From contig JAEUUT010000110.1 in assembly GCA_016787415.1 (NCBI GenBank), forward strand, positions 1 through 64,000: 64,000 bases of DNA, written 5' to 3'. This DNA comes from Saprospiraceae bacterium. Lineage in GTDB: Bacteria; Bacteroidota; Bacteroidia; Chitinophagales; Saprospiraceae. This document shows, piece after piece, positions 1-8,033 of the stretch; position 1 is the first letter of the stretch, and each line of letters begins with the position of its first letter. The notes under the pieces were generated by a model. It did no database searches and was not told the origin of the DNA. It was given only the letters and a program-made list of their open reading frames with translations. Both the position numbers and the translations under genes were made by a program.

Positions 1-253
1 TTTGAGGTTCATAGCCCAGGTACGTGACGCGCAGTGCCTGCCTCCCGACCGGCACGTTTTTAAGGGCGAATGTGCCATTGACATCCGTTGTAGCGCCAAT
101 CGGCTGGCCTTCTGTGATAAGTTGAACTGTTGCACCTATCAGCGGTGTTTCCGCTTGCTGATCGTATACTGTACCGCGCAGGGTTTGGGTTTGGGCTGCT
201 GCAAAAAACGGCAGCAATGCAACAAGCAAAAGGAGGAGTTGTCTGTTATTCAT
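1..253 (-). CDS. Outer-membrane receptor-like protein, N-terminal fragment
   Basis: Only the first 84 codons are in the window; the gene runs off the left edge. The start is the ATG read from 253 downwards. A signal peptide is visible (MNNRQLLLLLVALLPFFAAA, then QTQ). After it comes a carboxypeptidase-regulatory-like beta-sandwich plug: LRGTVYDQQAETPLIGATV, then TTDVNGTFALKNVPVG and VTYLGYEP. In Bacteroidota this module normally sits at the N-terminus of TonB-dependent or CarboxypepD_reg-like outer-membrane proteins. The barrel itself is not visible, so the transported substrate and even the TonB-receptor assignment are inference. It is divergent from the thioredoxin gene that follows. Confidence 0.8.
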   Translation of the reverse strand, partial: MNNRQLLLLLVALLPFFAAAQTQTLRGTVYDQQAETPLIGATVQLITEGQPIGATTDVNGTFALKNVPVGRQALRVTYLGYEPQ

Positions 254-474
254 AATTCAGTGGTGTTGATATTTTTTCGTCAGAGGACACACAAATGTGT
301 CGGACACCCTGACTTGAAAACAATCAAAAACCTGTGAACTGTAGAATGAAGCGGCTGAATGGTAGAAAATGGCGCCTGTGCTTCGTCGACAGATTCCCGC
401 TTTTCAGGCTGAAGATTGGGCTATTGGCCGCCGCACCCGTAAACAAGCCCCGGTTTTTTCCGTTTTTTCTGCTT

Positions 475-957
475 ATGAAACTGAGATTATTGCTAGTGCT
501 ATTACTACACACTGCGCTCATACAGGCCCAGGATATTCCTTTTATCAAGGCCGATCAAATCGATCGATGGAAGCAGTCCGACACGGATACTGTGTGGGTG
601 CTCAATTTCTGGGCTACCTGGTGCGGACCTTGTGTGGCCGAATTGCCTTCTTTTGAAAAACTGAACCGGGAATATGCCAGCCAAAAAGTACAGGTAATAT
701 TAGTCAGCAATGATTTTAAAAAACAGGTAGACTCCAAAGTGAAACCTTTTGTAGCCAAAAAGAAACTCAAAAGCCGTGTAGTTTTTATGGATGAATCCAA
801 CCCCAATAACTGGATAGACCGTGTTAGTCCCGAATGGTCGGGGGCTATTCCGGCTACCCTGATTATTTCCAAAAGGAAGGATAAATACCTGTTTTTTGAA
901 AAACAACTCACGTATGAAGAACTGGAAGCGGCGGTGAAGGAGGCTTTACAGAGGTGA
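475..957 (+). CDS. TlpA-like periplasmic thioredoxin-fold protein
   Basis: 160 residues. The frame is open upstream to 334, but the ATG at 475 starts a clear signal peptide ([19 protein letters not shown]), so it is preferred. The mature part has the TlpA/ResA-type active site in [10 protein letters not shown], and a cis-proline region AIPATLI near the C-terminus. The family reduces or exchanges disulfides in the periplasm. The substrate cannot be read from the sequence. The last codons (ALQR, stop) are made from the GAGGTGA words of the repeat that begins inside the gene end at 951. The next gene downstream is another thioredoxin-fold protein on the same strand, so the two may be a functional pair. 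Confidence 0.85.
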   Translation: MKLRLLLVLLLHTALIQAQDIPFIKADQIDRWKQSDTDTVWVLNFWATWCGPCVAELPSFEKLNREYASQKVQVILVSNDFKKQVDSKVKPFVAKKKLKSRVVFMDESNPNNWIDRVSPEWSGAIPATLIISKRKDKYLFFEKQLTYEELEAAVKEALQR

Positions 958-1032
958 GAGGTGAGAAGTGAGAGGTGAGAAGCGAGAAGTGAGAGGTGAG
1001 AGGTGAGAGGTGAGAGGTGAGAGGTGAGAAGA
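951..1032. repeat. Heptamer array GAGAGGT/GAGAAGT
   Basis: About eleven degenerate 7-bp words (GAGAGGT, GAGAAGT) run head to tail from the stop codon of the TlpA-like gene. The array is single-armed here; no inverted partner is present. The same words occur at 7935, 14011 and 53855, the latter two in the opposite orientation. The TGA stop of the preceding gene is part of the array. Confidence 0.9.
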
Positions 1033-1090
1033 TTCAGCCAATCAGGAATTGGCGATACCTATATATTCATCATTAAATATTTTCATTATC

Positions 1091-1699
1091 ATGAAAAAAC
1101 TCCTTGCATTGTGTACGATTGCCGCTACACTCATTGCTTTTTCTTTTACACAGAAAAACGTCGGAACCGGCTACATGGTGGGCGATACGGCCCGCGATTT
1201 CAGTCTGAAAAATGTGGATGGTAAAATGGCCTCGCTGGCCGACATGAAAGATGCCAAAGGCTATATCGTTGTGTTTACCTGCAACCAGTGCCCTTATGCC
1301 ATCGCTTATGAAGATCGAATCATCGAATTACACAAGAAATATGCGCCACTGGGTTACCCGGTTGTGGCCATCAACTCAAACGACAAGGTCAGACAGCCCG
1401 GTGATAGTTTCGATAACATGCAGAAACGGGTCAAAGAGAAAAATATACCGTACGCGTACCTCTACGATGAAACGCAGGAAATTGCCCAGGCCTACGGCGC
1501 TACCCGTACACCACACGTTTTTCTGCTCGACAAAGACCGTGTAGTGCGTTATATCGGCGCCATCGACGACAACTCCGAGGAGGCATCGGAAGCCAAAGAA
1601 AAATATGTGGAAAATGCGATTGAAGCGCTGCGTGCCGGAAAAGAAGTGCCGGTAAAACAAACCAAAGCCATCGGCTGCGGGATTAAATGGAAAGCGTAG
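1091..1699 (+). CDS. Redoxin/AhpC-TSA family thioredoxin-like protein
   Basis: 202 residues from the ATG at 1091, which begins a signal peptide-like stretch (MKKLLALCTIAATLIAFSFT); upstream in-frame codons were rejected. After GDTARDFSLKNVDGK, the usual peroxiredoxin/thioredoxin-like beta strand, comes VVFTCNQCPYAIAYEDR with a CxxC (CNQC) in the active-site position, and later ATRTPHVFLLD with the cis-proline. This matches secreted redoxin-domain proteins common in Bacteroidota that follow a CNxCP pattern. The substrate is unknown. It ends convergent to the DUF4290 gene with a palindromic heptamer array between them. Confidence 0.85.
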   Translation: MKKLLALCTIAATLIAFSFTQKNVGTGYMVGDTARDFSLKNVDGKMASLADMKDAKGYIVVFTCNQCPYAIAYEDRIIELHKKYAPLGYPVVAINSNDKVRQPGDSFDNMQKRVKEKNIPYAYLYDETQEIAQAYGATRTPHVFLLDKDRVVRYIGAIDDNSEEASEAKEKYVENAIEALRAGKEVPVKQTKAIGCGIKWKA

Positions 1700-1716
1700 T
1701 TTTTCTAAAGAAAAAC

Positions 1717-1815
1717 AAGAGGCAAAGGGCAAAAAGCAAAGGGCAATTTTGCCACTCTTCTTGCCCCTTGCCTCTTGCTTTTTGCCTCTTGCTTTTTGCC
1801 TCTTGCTCCTTGCCT
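1717..1815. repeat. Inverted heptamer array, GAGGCAA / TTGCCTC words
   Basis: The left part consists of GAGGCAA, AGGGCAA and AAAGCAA words; the right part of TTGCCCC, TTGCCTC and TTGCTTT words, roughly the reverse complement. It fills the gap between two convergent genes. The right end lies one base from the stop codon of the DUF4290 gene. The same words recur at 51208-51297. Confidence 0.9.
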
Positions 1816-2535
1816 TTACTTCTTCCTTTTCCGGTAGTTCCCGCCGCCGCCGCCGCTGCGCTGGTTGTTGTTGCGGTTGTTGCGCTGGTTGTTGCCGCCA
1901 TTGCGTTGTTTGCGGTTGCGCTGGTTGTTGTTGCGGCTGCGCTGGTTGTCGAGTTTGCCGGCGCCGGCAGCCAGTTTGTCGAGCGAATCGTGGCCTTCAT
2001 GTAGGGCTAGTTGTCCGTCAGACAGGCTTTCCAGGTCTTCCTTCACGATGTCGTCACTCACATAGTGCTCCTTGTTCCAGGTTTTGTACGCCAGTTTCAT
2101 GTAGGAAGCGATTACCTCCACAAAGCCTTCCTTTTTGGAACCTTCCGGCATTTCAATGGCTTTTTTAATCAGCGCCTGAATGCTGTTGCCATAATGGCGG
2201 AAGCGAGTAGCGGATGCCGGATAGCCTAATGGTTCGGCACGGGCGCGCTCTTCAGCCCTGCGAATGATAATGCCGGGTGGCGGCGTCGCATCCAATTCAT
2301 AGTTGGCAATTTCAAACACATGGTTCCAGAGTTTTTCCCGGTAGTCATCCATGTTTTTGTTGCCGGAAGGGCCTAACTGGATCATCAGACCGACGATGGA
2401 CTCTACCGTTTTCTGGCGAAGTCCCGGATTTTCGATGGTTTTGGCATGCAGGATCATTTCCTGTATTGAACGCCCGTATTCAGGAAACTGAATTTGCGAG
2501 CGTTCGGTATTGTATTCTATATCTAATCTATTCAT
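1816..2535 (-). CDS. DUF4290 family protein with basic Asn/Arg/Gly tail
   Basis: 239 residues. The body (about 1-185) matches the DUF4290 family of Bacteroidota: MNRLDIEYNTERSQIQFPEY at the start, then a helical region with YGRSIQEMI. Its function is not established. The last 50 or so residues are a low-complexity tail of Asn, Arg, Gln and Gly (NNNQRNRKQRNGG-type) ending RKRKK, which looks like a flexible nucleic-acid-binding tail. It follows glmS on the same strand at about 90 bp, so co-transcription is possible. The plus-strand frames across the tail are also open because of its skewed composition, but they are shadows. Confidence 0.9.
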   Translation of the reverse strand: MNRLDIEYNTERSQIQFPEYGRSIQEMILHAKTIENPGLRQKTVESIVGLMIQLGPSGNKNMDDYREKLWNHVFEIANYELDATPPPGIIIRRAEERARAEPLGYPASATRFRHYGNSIQALIKKAIEMPEGSKKEGFVEVIASYMKLAYKTWNKEHYVSDDIVKEDLESLSDGQLALHEGHDSLDKLAAGAGKLDNQRSRNNNQRNRKQRNGGNNQRNNRNNNQRSGGGGGNYRKRKK

Positions 2536-2583
2536 AAAGCAGGTGATTCAAGTTATGTTACCCTCACCGTCGGTAGGGTTTCC

Positions 2584-2615
2584 AACGTCGGCAGGGTTTA
2601 AAACCCTGCCGACGT
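2584..2615. repeat. Perfect 32-bp palindrome downstream of glmS
   Basis: Arms AACGTCGGCAGGGTTT and its exact complement meet without a spacer. A degenerate half-copy (CCGTCGGTAGGGTTT) lies just upstream at 2567-2581. It is placed 9 bp after the glmS stop, so it may act as an RNA hairpin at the end of glmS, but no U-tract follows on the minus strand. Confidence 0.75.
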
Positions 2616-2624
2616 TAAAAAGGT

Positions 2625-4466
2625 TTATTCCACCGTCACCGATTTGGCCAGGTTGCGGGGTTGATCCACATTACAACCGCGCAATACGGCGATGTGGTAG
2701 GCCAGCAACTGAAGCGGGATAACCGACAGCAGTGGTGTAAAAGGTTCTTCCGTTTCCGGTATTTCAATGGCAAAATCTGCCAGGCTTTTGATGGTTTCGT
2801 CGCCTTCGGTAATTACTGCAATGACCACGCCTTTCCGCGCTTTTACCTCCTGTATGTTAGAGGCTACTTTTTCGTGGGCGCTTTTGTTGGTGGCGATGAC
2901 AAAAACAGGCATATTTTCGTCGATGAGGGCAATGGGGCCGTGTTTCATTTCGGCGGCCGGATACCCTTCGGCGTGTATGTAACTGATTTCTTTCAGTTTT
3001 AGTGCGCCTTCCAGGGCTACCGGGAAATTATACCCTCGACCCAGATACAGTGCATTGGGCGCGTTTTTAAACTCACCGGCAATATATTCCACCTGCTTTT
3101 GGCAGTTTTCAAGTAATTCTTCCACTTTCTGCGGAATGCGCGCCAGTTCCTGTACCAGTTTCTGGTATTGCGATTTGGGTAAAAATCCGCGCTCATAGCC
3201 TAGTACCAGCGCCATCATCGTCAGCATCGTCACCTGGCCTGTAAAGGCTTTGGTAGAAGCCACGCCGATTTCGGGGCCTACGTGAATGTACGAACCGCTG
3301 TGTGTGAGGCGGGCAATGGAAGAGCCTACCACATTGACGATGCCATAGGTAAGCGCACCACGTTCTTTGGCCAGTTCGAGTGCGGCGAAAGTATCGGCTG
3401 TTTCGCCCGACTGGGAAATGGCCAGCACAACGTCGTTTTCTCGAACGACGGGATTGCGGTAGCGGAATTCAGAAGCGTATTCCACTTCCACCGGAAGACG
3501 TGCAATTTCTTCAAACAAATATTCGGCAATCATGCCTGCATGCCACGAAGTACCACAGCCCAGAATAATCATCCGTTGGGCATTGATAATGCGTTTCATA
3601 TGTTCTTCCATGCCACCGAGGCGCACCCAGCCTTCTTCAGCATCCATGCGGCCGCGCATACATTCGGCAATGGTAATAGGCTGCTCGTAAATTTCCTTGA
3701 GCATGAAATAGTCGTATCCCCCTTTCTCCAGTTGTTCTATTTCGAGTTCAATCTGGTGGGTGGTGGGCGTCATTACTTCATTGCGCAGGGTTTTGATGGT
3801 CAGGTCGCCATCGAGGGTGCAGGTGGCCACTTCCTCGTCGTTGAGGTAAACCACTTTTTTGGTGTGTTCGACGATGGGCGTCGCATCCGATCCGATGAAA
3901 TACTCTCCTTTCCCGATGCCGATCACCAGGGGGCTGGCCCGGCGAGCGGCCACGATTTTATAAGGGTCCTGGCGATCCATCACTACAATAGCGTATGCGC
4001 CATGTACTTGCGTGAGGGCCTGGCGTACGGCTTCCTCGATCGGCAGGTTTTCCTGTTGCTGTACCTCTTCGATGAGGTGAACCAGTACTTCGGTATCGGT
4101 CTCGCTTTTGAAAGTGTGACCCAGTTTCTGCAAAGCACTTTTTATAACGGCGTAGTTTTCAATAATGCCGTTGTGGATAATCAGCAGACGCCCGTTGCCA
4201 CTGGCATGTGGGTGCGCATTGGTGTCATCAGGCTTGCCGTGGGTAGCCCAGCGGGTGTGGCCCATACCGATATTGCCGTCGATGTTTTTGCCTTTTGTAA
4301 ACTCGACGAGATCGGCCACTTTGCCTTTCTTTTTATATACATTCAGTTCGCCGTTTTGCAAGGCAATACCAGCGCTGTCGTACCCCCTGTATTCGAGGCG
4401 CGCCAGTCCTTTGATCAAAATGGGATAGGCTTTTTTGGATCCGATGTATGCAACAATTCCGCACAT
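2625..4466 (-). CDS. glmS: Glutamine-fructose-6-phosphate aminotransferase (isomerizing)
   Basis: 613 residues, the normal length. It makes glucosamine-6-phosphate from fructose-6-phosphate and glutamine, the entry step to UDP-GlcNAc for peptidoglycan and lipid A. The N-terminal class II glutaminase begins MCGIVAYIG with the catalytic Cys2 exposed after Met removal, followed by RLEYRGYDSAG and GHTRWATHG. Two SIS sugar-isomerase domains follow: GCGTSWHAG and SQSGETADT in the first, about residues 290-430, and AEGYPAAEMKHGPIALID in the second. The C-terminus is PRNLAKSVTVE, the usual end. It lies in a minus-strand series with a glycogen-synthase-like gene and a DUF4270 gene, an order common in Bacteroidota. 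No glmS ribozyme was recognised; a family-A repeat occupies the upstream gap. Confidence 0.97.
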   Translation of the reverse strand: MCGIVAYIGSKKAYPILIKGLARLEYRGYDSAGIALQNGELNVYKKKGKVADLVEFTKGKNIDGNIGMGHTRWATHGKPDDTNAHPHASGNGRLLIIHNGIIENYAVIKSALQKLGHTFKSETDTEVLVHLIEEVQQQENLPIEEAVRQALTQVHGAYAIVVMDRQDPYKIVAARRASPLVIGIGKGEYFIGSDATPIVEHTKKVVYLNDEEVATCTLDGDLTIKTLRNEVMTPTTHQIELEIEQLEKGGYDYFMLKEIYEQPITIAECMRGRMDAEEGWVRLGGMEEHMKRIINAQRMIILGCGTSWHAGMIAEYLFEEIARLPVEVEYASEFRYRNPVVRENDVVLAISQSGETADTFAALELAKERGALTYGIVNVVGSSIARLTHSGSYIHVGPEIGVASTKAFTGQVTMLTMMALVLGYERGFLPKSQYQKLVQELARIPQKVEELLENCQKQVEYIAGEFKNAPNALYLGRGYNFPVALEGALKLKEISYIHAEGYPAAEMKHGPIALIDENMPVFVIATNKSAHEKVASNIQEVKARKGVVIAVITEGDETIKSLADFAIEIPETEEPFTPLLSVIPLQLLAYHIAVLRGCNVDQPRNLAKSVTVE

Positions 4467-4494
4467 AGGCGAGCAGTTGGTTTGGATGATGAGA

Positions 4495-4743
4495 TGGTAA
4501 GGGGTTGATGAGGTTGATAAGGGGTTGATGAGGTTGATAAGGGGTTGATGAGGGGTTGATGAGGTTGATAAGGGGTTGATGAGGGTTGATAAGGGGTTGA
4601 CGAGGGTTGATGAGGGTTGATAAAGGTTGATGAGGGTTGATAAAAGGTGGCTCGAGGTAAGGTTGCGTTTTCATTCATCGAGTGGCCGAATATCAACCCT
4701 CATCAACCTCATCAACCCTTTATCAACCTCATCAACCCTTTAT
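4495..4743. repeat. Family A repeat, copy 1 (GTTGATGAGG arrays plus core)
   Basis: A left array of GGGTTGATGAG/GGTTGATAAG words (10-12 bp period) and a right array of the complementary TCATCAACCC words flank an asymmetric core at about 4645-4695. The core has GGCTCGAGGTAAGG, then TTCATCGAGTGG, then GAATATCAACC. It lies between the DUF4270 stop and the glmS start, both on the minus strand. Copies 2-5 are at 7261, 31366, 41904 and 54571. Confidence 0.95.
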
Positions 4744-4751
4744 CCCCTCCT

Positions 4752-6110
4752 CTACTTCACCCTCGAATACTTCAACAACAATTTCGCCGGGTAGGTTGTA
4801 CTTCCAGGGCCATACAAAATGGAACGCATGGCCGTGCGGCTTTGAAGATTCAGGTTGAGGTAAACGGTTTTCTTTTTAATATCACTTCCGGCAGGCAAAT
4901 CTACCAGGCCTTGCAAATAATCGGACATATTGAGGTGATACCTTGTAACGATACCGCCAGGCTCGGTTTCCTTGTTGGGCGCCCCTCCAAACCTTGAATA
5001 GTTGTTGAGGCTGTTGATAGAGTTCGATACATCGGAGGTCACGTCGAAAATAGTATCTCCAACGGAACGGGACAATACCAATTGTGTTGCCGGCTTTAGA
5101 AGGCCGGGCAGGTCGTTGGCCAATTGGTCGTTGACGGTCAGCAGCAGATCGGCTTCGTTGACAGCAATATTTTCCAACTGGTCGACATAGGGGAACTCAA
5201 TTTTCACTTTAACGCCTTCGGCGCCCTGTAGGTACAGGAGGTTGTCGTTGCTGTTTTCAATCTGTGCCCCTACCACAGAGCCGGAATAATCGTGTTTGAA
5301 ACTGGAAAACTTGTTGCTACCCTGGAAGAAATAATCAAAAGTTCCATGAATGGTATCCTGCCGGGTGTAGTAGAGGCGTATACGGCTAAAATTCTGATCG
5401 TTCAGGTTGAGCGGCAGAATAAGCCCGGGCGTTGCGCCGGAAGAAGTGCTGGTAATTTTGATCCCGCGCAATTTCTGATAAAAAACAGAGTCTTCAGCCA
5501 GGGTAGCACTGTCGAACGCCATCAGTTCGCGCCCGAAATTCGGATCCAGCGGAATTTTTATGTACGCGCCCCGGGCAGTCGTGGAAAAGAGGCTGTCCTG
5601 ATCGCCCGGATGAGGAACAAAATTGTCGAGTCGGCCAATTTCCGTGCTGGCAGGCAACGAAGAGGTAGAGTAATACACCGTGGTAGCCCCGATGGAGTAA
5701 CCCTCATCTACGCGCTGCACCACGATGTTTTGAGGCTGCATGGTGTCGCCATACAAGCCTGTATTTCCATAACGCATGAACAGGATGATGGAGTCGAAAC
5801 GCAGTGTGCTTTCCAGCGCAGTAGGCACACTGGGCTGGAAGAGCGCATAAATATCGGCCTTGGTTTTTCCAAAATACGGGTCGGTCATGTCGCCGCACAA
5901 GAAATAGGCAGCAGTGGAAATACGATCTGACGTAACCAGGCTGTCTTCCCGTTCGATGCTGCAACGAATCGTGAGGGTATCGGTAAAATCATAGTCGGCC
6001 AACTGGTCATCCAACAAGTCGGCGCCGAAAGGGCTGGTGCGTGTGCAGGCAGTCCACAACAGGATCGCCAGGACAAAGAATGCGGCGAATAGGGGAAATT
6101 TTTGTTTCAT
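4752..6110 (-). CDS. DUF4270 family lipoprotein
   Basis: 452 residues. The N-terminus is a lipoprotein signal (MKQKFPLFAAFFVLAILLW, then TACTRTS with the lipobox cysteine at about 22). The mature protein matches the DUF4270 family: DPYFGKTKADIYALFQPS near residue 80 and a C-terminal region with YHLNMSDYLQGLVD and YGPGSTTYPAKLLLKYSRVK. These are predicted surface or periplasmic lipoproteins of Bacteroidota without an assigned activity. Position between a glycogen-synthase-like gene and glmS is conserved in the phylum and may reflect envelope polysaccharide metabolism, but that is inference from context. The stop lies 8 bp from a family A repeat. Confidence 0.9.
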   Translation of the reverse strand: MKQKFPLFAAFFVLAILLWTACTRTSPFGADLLDDQLADYDFTDTLTIRCSIEREDSLVTSDRISTAAYFLCGDMTDPYFGKTKADIYALFQPSVPTALESTLRFDSIILFMRYGNTGLYGDTMQPQNIVVQRVDEGYSIGATTVYYSTSSLPASTEIGRLDNFVPHPGDQDSLFSTTARGAYIKIPLDPNFGRELMAFDSATLAEDSVFYQKLRGIKITSTSSGATPGLILPLNLNDQNFSRIRLYYTRQDTIHGTFDYFFQGSNKFSSFKHDYSGSVVGAQIENSNDNLLYLQGAEGVKVKIEFPYVDQLENIAVNEADLLLTVNDQLANDLPGLLKPATQLVLSRSVGDTIFDVTSDVSNSINSLNNYSRFGGAPNKETEPGGIVTRYHLNMSDYLQGLVDLPAGSDIKKKTVYLNLNLQSRTAMRSILYGPGSTTYPAKLLLKYSRVK

Positions 6111-6124
6111 ATTTTTTTACAAGA

Positions 6125-6162
6125 CGAGGGAACCGGGGCGTTGTACGCTCCGGGTTCCCTCG
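6125..6162. terminator. GC-rich hairpin between two minus-strand genes
   Basis: Arms CGAGGGAACCGGGGCG and CGCTCCGGGTTCCCTCG pair with one bulge around a short loop. It follows the stop of the glycogen-synthase-like gene and precedes the DUF4270 start. No T-run follows on the minus strand, so it is a processing or attenuation hairpin at least as likely as a terminator. Confidence 0.55.
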
Positions 6163-6205
6163 CCGTCATACTGGAAATGAATTTGTTGAAAGTAGGTCCG
6201 AAAGC

Positions 6206-7027
6206 CTATTGCGGCACTTCGGCTTCGAGCAGGCTGCGGAAAAACTCACCGTAATTGGTCAGCATTTCTTCCGTTCCCTTCCAGGGGAGCACGGGCTTGT
6301 CCTGCGCGACGGACAGGTAATCAACGCTGGTGTCGGCCGATTCGCTGCCGATGATCAAAGCATCCGAATAAGCGGCAGCACCTTTGTGCATGGAAACGCC
6401 CTCCCCTTCGCGGAAAACCTCGAGGTCTTTTTTCGACAGGTTGTTGATGGCTGCTTTCTCCATAAAACGGTCGCTACCTTCCCGTTCGTGGGGTGTGCCG
6501 TACACGGAATATACAATTTGAGAATTGGCAAAAATAGGTTCCGTTTTGTAGGCTGTACGCAGGTACAACGGCACGAGGCTTGTCATCCAGCCGATGCACA
6601 ATACAATATCGGGGGCCCAGCCAAATTTTTTCACCGTTTCGATAGCGCCTTTGCAGAAGAAAGCGGCGCGGTCAGGGTTGTCTTCAAATGCATTGCCGGA
6701 TTCGTCCTCAAAAATGGCTTTACGCTTGAAAAAATCTTCGTTGTCGAGGAAATAAACCTGCAAGCGTGAATTAGGCAAAGAGGCAACTTTGATGATGAGC
6801 GGGTAATCGTCGTCGTCGACAATGATATTCATCCCGGAAAGACGTACCACCTCGTGCAGTCGGTGGCGCCGTTCGTTTACTACGCCGTAACGCGGCATCA
6901 AAATCCGCAATTCATACCCCGTATCCTGTAAAAATTTGGGCAATTTAGCCACCAGCGATGATATTTCAGGGCCTTCCGTATAAGGCTCCAACTCCTGGGT
7001 GATAATAAGCAAACGCTTCTTTTCCAT
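6206..7027 (-). CDS. Glycogen/starch synthase catalytic-domain protein (short form)
   Basis: 273 residues against about 480 for full glycogen synthases. It carries only the N-terminal GT5 half (about 4-245): LLIITQELEPYTEGPEISSL, RILMPRYGVVNERRHRLHEV, and DNPDRAAFFCKGAIETVKKFGW followed by PDIVLCIGWMTSLVP. The usual lysine-containing KxGGL motif is replaced by TEGPEISSL, and the second Rossmann domain that binds the nucleotide sugar is missing, so true synthase activity is doubtful. This short form is widespread in Bacteroidota upstream of DUF4270 and glmS. A candidate -7 element lies at 7172-7179. It could be a regulator or a partner in sugar-nucleotide metabolism. Confidence 0.85.
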   Translation of the reverse strand: MEKKRLLIITQELEPYTEGPEISSLVAKLPKFLQDTGYELRILMPRYGVVNERRHRLHEVVRLSGMNIIVDDDDYPLIIKVASLPNSRLQVYFLDNEDFFKRKAIFEDESGNAFEDNPDRAAFFCKGAIETVKKFGWAPDIVLCIGWMTSLVPLYLRTAYKTEPIFANSQIVYSVYGTPHEREGSDRFMEKAAINNLSKKDLEVFREGEGVSMHKGAAAYSDALIIGSESADTSVDYLSVAQDKPVLPWKGTEEMLTNYGEFFRSLLEAEVPQ

Positions 7028-7171
7028 GTTATCAGATAACCAGACTTGATTGGTGTGTAGAAATCCGTGTAAGCATAGTCGCCGATTTTACATAAACGCT
7101 GCGGCGTGTGTAAAAAATTTGTCGGACGACTTTGGGCTTTTGACAAAACCTTTGTTCTGACAAAGCCGGTG

Positions 7172-7179
7172 CAAAAGTA
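7172..7179 (-). promoter_or_regulatory. Candidate -7 element for the GT5-like gene
   Basis: TACTTTTG on the minus strand fits the Bacteroidota -7 consensus TAnnTTTG. It gives a leader of about 140 nt to the start at 7027. No convincing -33 TTG was found. The remaining 7028-7260 gap shows no gene. Confidence 0.5.
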
Positions 7180-7260
7180 TAAAAAATTGCGGGTTATTTT
7201 TGTATCCACAAGGCAGGATAAAATTATTGGGGGCGGATTTAACTAAATTGGGTTAGGGGA

Positions 7261-7452
7261 ATGTTGATGAGGGTTGATAAAGGTTGATGAGGTTGATGAG
7301 GGTTGATATTCAGCCACTCGATGAATGAAAAGTCCTCATCTTACCCCGAGCCGCGATTTATCAACCCTCATCAACCCTCATCAACCCTTATCAACCCTCA
7401 TCAACCTCATCAACCCTTATCAACCCTCCCCAACCTCCCCAACCCTCTCCAA
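7261..7452. repeat. Family A repeat, copy 2, overlapping the folA end
   Basis: GTTGATGAGG words on the left and TCATCAACCC words on the right surround the core, here in reverse orientation (GATATTCAGCCACTCGATGA, then CTTACCCCGAGC). The right array decays into CCTCCCCAACCTCCCC and continues about 33 bp into folA, where it encodes the last codons and the stop. Confidence 0.92.
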
Positions 7453-7929
7453 CACCCTAAACACATACGCCCACTCATTCTTCTCATCCGGGGCATGTGC
7501 CTCCCGCCAGGTTTCCCGCCATTCTGCCGGGTTGATGTCAGGGAAAAACACATCGCCTTCCACCTCCACTTCCACTTCTGTGAGGTAGATTTTATCCCAC
7601 AAATGGCTGCTTTCCCGGTAAATGGCACCGCCACCAATGATAAAAGCCTCTGTTTCGCCATTGTCGTGGGCCATTTCCAGGGCCTCTTCCAGCGAATGCG
7701 CCACCAGTACCCCTTCGGCCGTAAAAAACGGGTCGCGGGTAATCACAATATTGGTACGTTTGGGCAAGGGCCGCCCGATACTGTGAAACGAATTGCGCCC
7801 CATAATGACATGGTGTTCGAGGGTGGTGCGTTTGAAATACTTCAGGTCGGCAGGCAGGTACCAGGGAATCTGGTTGTCTTTCCCAATGACATTTCGGTGT
7901 GCAACGGCAACAATAGCAGAAACGAGCAT
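7420..7929 (-). CDS. folA: Dihydrofolate reductase
   Basis: 169 residues, normal for bacterial DHFR. It reduces dihydrofolate to tetrahydrofolate with NADPH. Motifs in order: VSAIVAVAHRNVIGKDNQIP, WYLPADLKYFKRTT with the active-site acidic residue, IMGRNSFHSIGRPLPKR, AFIIGGGAIYRE (NADPH-binding GG), and DKIYLTEVEVEVEGDVFFP. The C-terminal ERVGEVGEG is translated from the edge of the family A repeat, so the natural end was probably replaced or extended by it. It starts divergent from holB with a heptamer array between them. Confidence 0.96.
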   Translation of the reverse strand: MLVSAIVAVAHRNVIGKDNQIPWYLPADLKYFKRTTLEHHVIMGRNSFHSIGRPLPKRTNIVITRDPFFTAEGVLVAHSLEEALEMAHDNGETEAFIIGGGAIYRESSHLWDKIYLTEVEVEVEGDVFFPDINPAEWRETWREAHAPDEKNEWAYVFRVLERVGEVGEG

Positions 7930-7934
7930 AAACA

Positions 7935-7973
7935 GAGGTGAGAGGTGAGAGGTGAGAGGTGAGAGGAGAGAGG
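7935..7973. repeat. Heptamer array GAGAGGT between divergent genes
   Basis: Five or six GAGAGGT words in one orientation only. Unlike most arrays in the window it lies at a divergent junction (folA/holB). It ends directly beside the -33 element of the holB promoter. Confidence 0.88.
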
Positions 7974-7974
7974 G

Positions 7975-8005
7975 TTGGCTGCCAGCAGGTTTTCAGTTAC
8001 CTTCG
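7975..8005 (+). promoter_or_regulatory. Promoter of holB
   Basis: TTG at 7975-7977 and TACCTTCG at 7998-8005 are separated by 20 bp and match the Bacteroidota form. The element lies inside the upstream extension of the holB frame, which argues that translation starts downstream, at GTG 8034. Confidence 0.65.
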
Positions 8006-8033
8006 CGGTTTAGACAAACAAAGGTACGACGAC

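Noticed and set aside
1687..2004. 105-codon plus-strand ORF across the DUF4290 tail
   Set aside because: It reads Val/Ala-rich low-complexity sequence opposite the Asn/Arg tail codons and a repeat; not a real protein.
3282..4508. 408-codon open frame antisense to glmS
   Set aside because: Shadow of a well-recognised gene in GC-skewed DNA; no protein family features.
4415..4696. ORFs with INPHQP-type repeats read from all family A copies (also at 7303, 31261, 54480)
   Set aside because: They are translations of the repeat words. The core frame is not kept between copies (spacers differ in length modulo 3), so DNA rather than protein is conserved.
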